A stretch of 64,000 nt of DNA. It comes from JBHFEI01 sp041928815 (GTDB taxonomy: Bacteria > Pseudomonadota > Alphaproteobacteria > Rhizobiales > Rhizobiaceae). The DNA is taken from NCBI RefSeq assembly GCF_041928815.1, contig NZ_JBHFEI010000010.1, positions 145,834-209,833 of the forward strand, read 5' to 3'. A program made the translations under genes and the position numbers. Shown here one piece after another: positions 61,378 to 64,000 of the stretch (positions are counted from its first letter, which is position 1; each line of letters starts with the position of its first letter). The notes beneath the pieces were generated by a model. The model was not told the origin of the DNA. It searched no databases and saw only the letters and a program-made list of their open reading frames with translations.

Positions 61378-61815
61378 CTATTCTGTATCGCCTGCTCCAT
61401 TGCGTCGCGAGTCGATGTCACGCGACAGGTCTTTCAGGAACCGATCGCCGGTTGCGAGCTTCCGGCCGAGCGTTTGTAGAAAGCCGTCGAACCGCTCCGT
61501 GCCTTTGGCACGCGCCGATGCCTGTGCGCTGTCGGGCAACGGCGGCGTGACGGTCAGCCAGAAGCGGATGAACAGCGAGAGCGTTTCTCCGAGAATGGCG
61601 AGGTCTTCGTCCATGCCCTCGATCTGGCGGCCTATCCGGTCCATGCGACGGGCGAACACGGCTTCCAGCCGCTCCGAGGCGTCGGCAGACAGGAACGACG
61701 CGACAGCGGCTTCGATCACGGCGGATTTGGAAATGTTGCGCCGGAGGGCCAGAGCCTCGACCTTCTTCAGGAGGTCGGGGTCGAAATAGACGTTCATGCG
61801 GGTCTTCGTCTGCAT
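61378..61815 (-). CDS. CopG-family ribbon-helix-helix regulator
   Basis: 145 residues. N-terminal RHH motif (MNVYFDPDLLKKVEALALRR split at residue 6, then NISKSAVIEAAVASFL), followed by a helical tail. CopG proteins lie between traG and trbB in this cluster type and probably regulate transfer genes. Start at 61815 is chosen for AAGGGGA six bases ahead; a GTG at 61830 that overlaps the traG stop is an alternative. Confidence 0.85.
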   Translation of the reverse strand: MQTKTRMNVYFDPDLLKKVEALALRRNISKSAVIEAAVASFLSADASERLEAVFARRMDRIGRQIEGMDEDLAILGETLSLFIRFWLTVTPPLPDSAQASARAKGTERFDGFLQTLGRKLATGDRFLKDLSRDIDSRRNGAGDTE

Positions 61816-61826
61816 GGCCGTCCCCT

Positions 61827-63818
61827 TCACAATTCTATGCCATCGGCAGGGTCCATCGACGCCTGCCGGGCGACCGATGTGACCTGCTGGCGGAGGCTGC
61901 GCGCCTTGGCGGCATCCACGTCCGGTTCATCGTCGAGTATGTCGAACTCCCCGACTGGCGCGTGATCCGGCGGCGCGATCTCCTCATGCTCCGGCAATTC
62001 CGGCTCGCGGCGGATGCCTGCATTGGCCGGATCGGTGTTTGTGCTGCCAGCATTTCCCGGTGCTACCCCAGCCGATGCAGCCGGGATCGCCAGCGCCGAC
62101 CAATCATCGGCCGGTGGCTTTGCGACGCCCTTTGCTGCTTCCAGTTTTGGCGGCGGCAACAGGCGCTCGCGGAAGCGCCCATCTTCGTAGTAGCGCGCCT
62201 TCTTGGCTCGGATGGGCGGCACGCCCGCGACTAGCAGCAATTCGTCGGCGGGCGGAAGCTGCATCACCTCTCCAGGGGTGAGAAGCGGCCGCGCCGTCTC
62301 CTGCCGCGACACCATGAGGTGGCCGAGCCAGGGCGACAGCCGGTGCCCGGCATAGTTGGTGGAATCGCGCATCTCGGTGGCGGTTCCGAGGGCGTCGGAC
62401 ACGCGCTTGGCGGTGCGCTCGTCATTGGTGGCGAAGGCGACACGCACATGGCAATTGTCGAGCACGCTGTTGTTCGCGCCATACGCCTTCTCGATCTGGT
62501 TGAGGCTCTGCGCGATCAGGAAACTCTTGATGCCGTAGCCCGCCATGAAGGCAAGCGCGCTCTCGAAGAAGTCGAGCCGGCCGAGGGCTGGAAACTCGTC
62601 GAGCATCAGCAGGAGACGATGCCGGTTGGCGGAGGTCTTCAGGTCTTCGGTCAGCCGCCGCCCGACCTGATTGAGCAGTAACCGGATCAGCGGCTTGGTG
62701 CGGTTGATGTCGGAGGGCGGGACAACGAGATAGAGGCTGACCGGCCGTTCCGCCGCCACCAGATCGGCGATGCGCCAGTCGCACCGCGCCGTCACCTTCG
62801 CCACCACGGGATCGCGATAGAGGCCGAGGAACGACATGGCGGTCGAAAGCACGCCCGACCGCTCGTTGTCGCTCTTGTTCAGAAGCTCGCGCGCCGACGA
62901 CGCGATGACCGGATGAACGCCGGCTTCGCCCAGATGCGGCGTGTTCATCATGGCACGCAGCGTCGCCTCGACGGGCCGCTTTGGATCGGAGAGGAAATTG
63001 GCAACGCCGGCGAGCGTCTTGTCCGCTTCAGCATAGAGAACATGAAGGATCGCGCCGACAAGTAGGCTGTGGCTGGTCTTTTCCCAATGGTTGCGCTTGT
63101 CGAGCGCGCCTTCGGGATCAACGAGGATGTCGGCGATGTTCTGCACGTCGCGGACTTCCTTGTCGCCGCGCCGTACCTCAAGAAGCGGATTATAGGCCGA
63201 TGACGTGGGATCGGTCGGATCGAACAGCAGCACGCGGCCGTGCTTCGACCGGAAACCGGCGGTCAGGCCCCAGTTTTCACCCTTGATATCGTGAATGATG
63301 GTGCTGCCCGGCCAGGTCAGCAGCGTCGGCACAACCAGGCCGACGCCCTTGCCCGATCTGGTCGGGGCGAAGCAAAGCACATGCTCGGGACCGTCGTGAC
63401 GGAGATAGTCGCGGTCGACCCGACCGAGCAGGACGCCATCAGGGTCGAGCAGACCGGCGGCCTTGATCTCGTCGGGTTCCGCCCAACGTGCCGATCCATA
63501 GGTGGCGACATTCTTCGCCTGTCGCGCCCGAAGGACAGACATGCCGATCGCGACGACGATGGCGATGAAGCCGCCCGAAGCCCCGATGATCGCCCCTTCA
63601 ACGAAGACCTTCGGCGCGTAGGCATCGTAGAAATACCACCACCAAAAGAACGCTGGCGGATAGTAGATCGGCCAGCCCGCCACCATGAACCATGGCTCGC
63701 CGAGCTGCGCCTGAAAGCCGAGTTGCCACGCTGTCCATTGCGTTGCGGCCCAGGTCGTCAACAAAATGATGATGGAAACGAGGGCGATCTGCCCCCAAAG
63801 AATCTGACCTCCGCGCAT
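61827..63818 (-). CDS. traG: TraG/VirD4-like type IV coupling protein
   Basis: 663 residues. N-terminal membrane part (about 5-90, including AFFWWWYFYDAY), then the nucleotide-binding domain with Walker A FAPTRSGKGVGLVVP (about 150-165), Walker B LLLMLDEFPALG and FLIAQSLNQIEKAYG; a Pro-rich acidic tail ends the protein. Brings the relaxase-DNA complex to the channel. Start at 63818 (MRGGQILWGQ) has GGAG close by; 63836 is possible. The relaxase genes are expected upstream, beyond the window. Confidence 0.93.
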   Translation of the reverse strand: MRGGQILWGQIALVSIIILLTTWAATQWTAWQLGFQAQLGEPWFMVAGWPIYYPPAFFWWWYFYDAYAPKVFVEGAIIGASGGFIAIVVAIGMSVLRARQAKNVATYGSARWAEPDEIKAAGLLDPDGVLLGRVDRDYLRHDGPEHVLCFAPTRSGKGVGLVVPTLLTWPGSTIIHDIKGENWGLTAGFRSKHGRVLLFDPTDPTSSAYNPLLEVRRGDKEVRDVQNIADILVDPEGALDKRNHWEKTSHSLLVGAILHVLYAEADKTLAGVANFLSDPKRPVEATLRAMMNTPHLGEAGVHPVIASSARELLNKSDNERSGVLSTAMSFLGLYRDPVVAKVTARCDWRIADLVAAERPVSLYLVVPPSDINRTKPLIRLLLNQVGRRLTEDLKTSANRHRLLLMLDEFPALGRLDFFESALAFMAGYGIKSFLIAQSLNQIEKAYGANNSVLDNCHVRVAFATNDERTAKRVSDALGTATEMRDSTNYAGHRLSPWLGHLMVSRQETARPLLTPGEVMQLPPADELLLVAGVPPIRAKKARYYEDGRFRERLLPPPKLEAAKGVAKPPADDWSALAIPAASAGVAPGNAGSTNTDPANAGIRREPELPEHEEIAPPDHAPVGEFDILDDEPDVDAAKARSLRQQVTSVARQASMDPADGIEL

Positions 63819-64000
63819 ACAGGCTCCGATCGGCAAAAGAGACGGAGCCGATCAAAGAATAGCCGTTCCGGCCAGAAGCAACAGATAATCCGATGCGTCG
63901 GGGTTTCGGATACTATGGCGAAGTGTCCGACATCAGCGCCTGTGAGACAAAATTGGTTGAGTTGAGAAGAGAGGATTTTCGGCTCATCGTAGCTCTATCG

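Larger units (their letters stand above)
48792..64000. mobile_element. Integrative conjugative element, left part (incomplete)
   Basis: From the tRNA-Ser 3' end to the window edge all genes are on the minus strand and are of conjugation or integration type: serine recombinase, winged-helix regulator, two small proteins, trbI-G-F-L-K-J-E-D-C-B, CopG and traG. No relaxase, origin of transfer or cargo is seen, so the element continues to the right. The trb order resembles that of Ti/Sym plasmids and of ICEs in Rhizobiales and sphingomonads. Confidence 0.88.

Overview
The window looks like a chromosomal segment of a GC-rich alphaproteobacterium of the order Hyphomicrobiales (Rhizobiales), most likely Rhizobiaceae or a close relative. 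Supporting signs are the aroA-paiB-cmk-rpsA block whose AroA is nearly collinear with the well-known CP4 EPSP synthase, a TIGR02300/FYDLN-acid protein beside tRNA-Ala, an Irr-type iron box ahead of mbfA, rhizobial-type palindromic repeats, and a Ti/Sym-plasmid-like trb conjugation cluster.

Layout. (1) 0.2-1.3 kb: a BON-domain protein and a membrane-anchored thermonuclease. (2) 1.3-13.8 kb: a catabolic locus of two divergent arms. The minus arm holds a DHDPS/NAL-family aldolase, a cytoplasmic sialidase-like BNR protein, an iron alcohol dehydrogenase and PdxA2. The plus arm holds a five-gene peptide-family ABC importer, a DUF1537 four-carbon-acid kinase and a FadR-type regulator. The kinase/PdxA2 pair points to 4-phospho-threonate/erythronate being turned into DHAP and CO2, while the upstream substrate is open. 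(3) 14.2-18.4 kb: an ECF sigma factor and NrsF anti-sigma, divergent from a bufferin (RiPP copper-buffering) operon with two precursor genes, an MNIO enzyme, its DUF2063 partner and a DoxX protein. Matching ECF promoters (GTAACA-N16-CGTAG) face both ways. (4) 18.6-32.3 kb: gamma-glutamyltransferase, Irr-controlled iron exporter MbfA, a BTLCP protein, a hydrolase, infC with an ATT start, a secreted S10 carboxypeptidase, tRNA-Ala, and the aroA/cmk/rpsA housekeeping block. (5) 32.4-45.0 kb: an amino-sugar (GlcNAc/MurNAc) regulon. A sugar ABC transporter with a Gfo/Idh oxidoreductase and MurQ faces a kinase, GntR regulator, SIS deaminase and NagA; a ROK kinase and CutC follow. A phased operator repeat sits just ahead of both divergent start codons. 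An AT-rich DUF4279 gene has landed inside the transporter operon. (6) 45.2-48.4 kb: an EI24/CysZ-like protein, SlyX, an orphan BMP-family binding protein, MsrA and a small membrane protein.

(7) 48.7-64.0 kb: the left end of an integrative conjugative element at tRNA-Ser(GGA). A serine recombinase gene reads out of the element through the antisense strand of the tRNA. It is preceded by a winged-helix regulator with a palindromic operator, and then by small accessory genes and a complete-looking trbI-G-F-L-K-J-E-D-C-B, CopG, traG mating-pair/coupling set, all on the minus strand. The relaxase, cargo and right end lie beyond the window.
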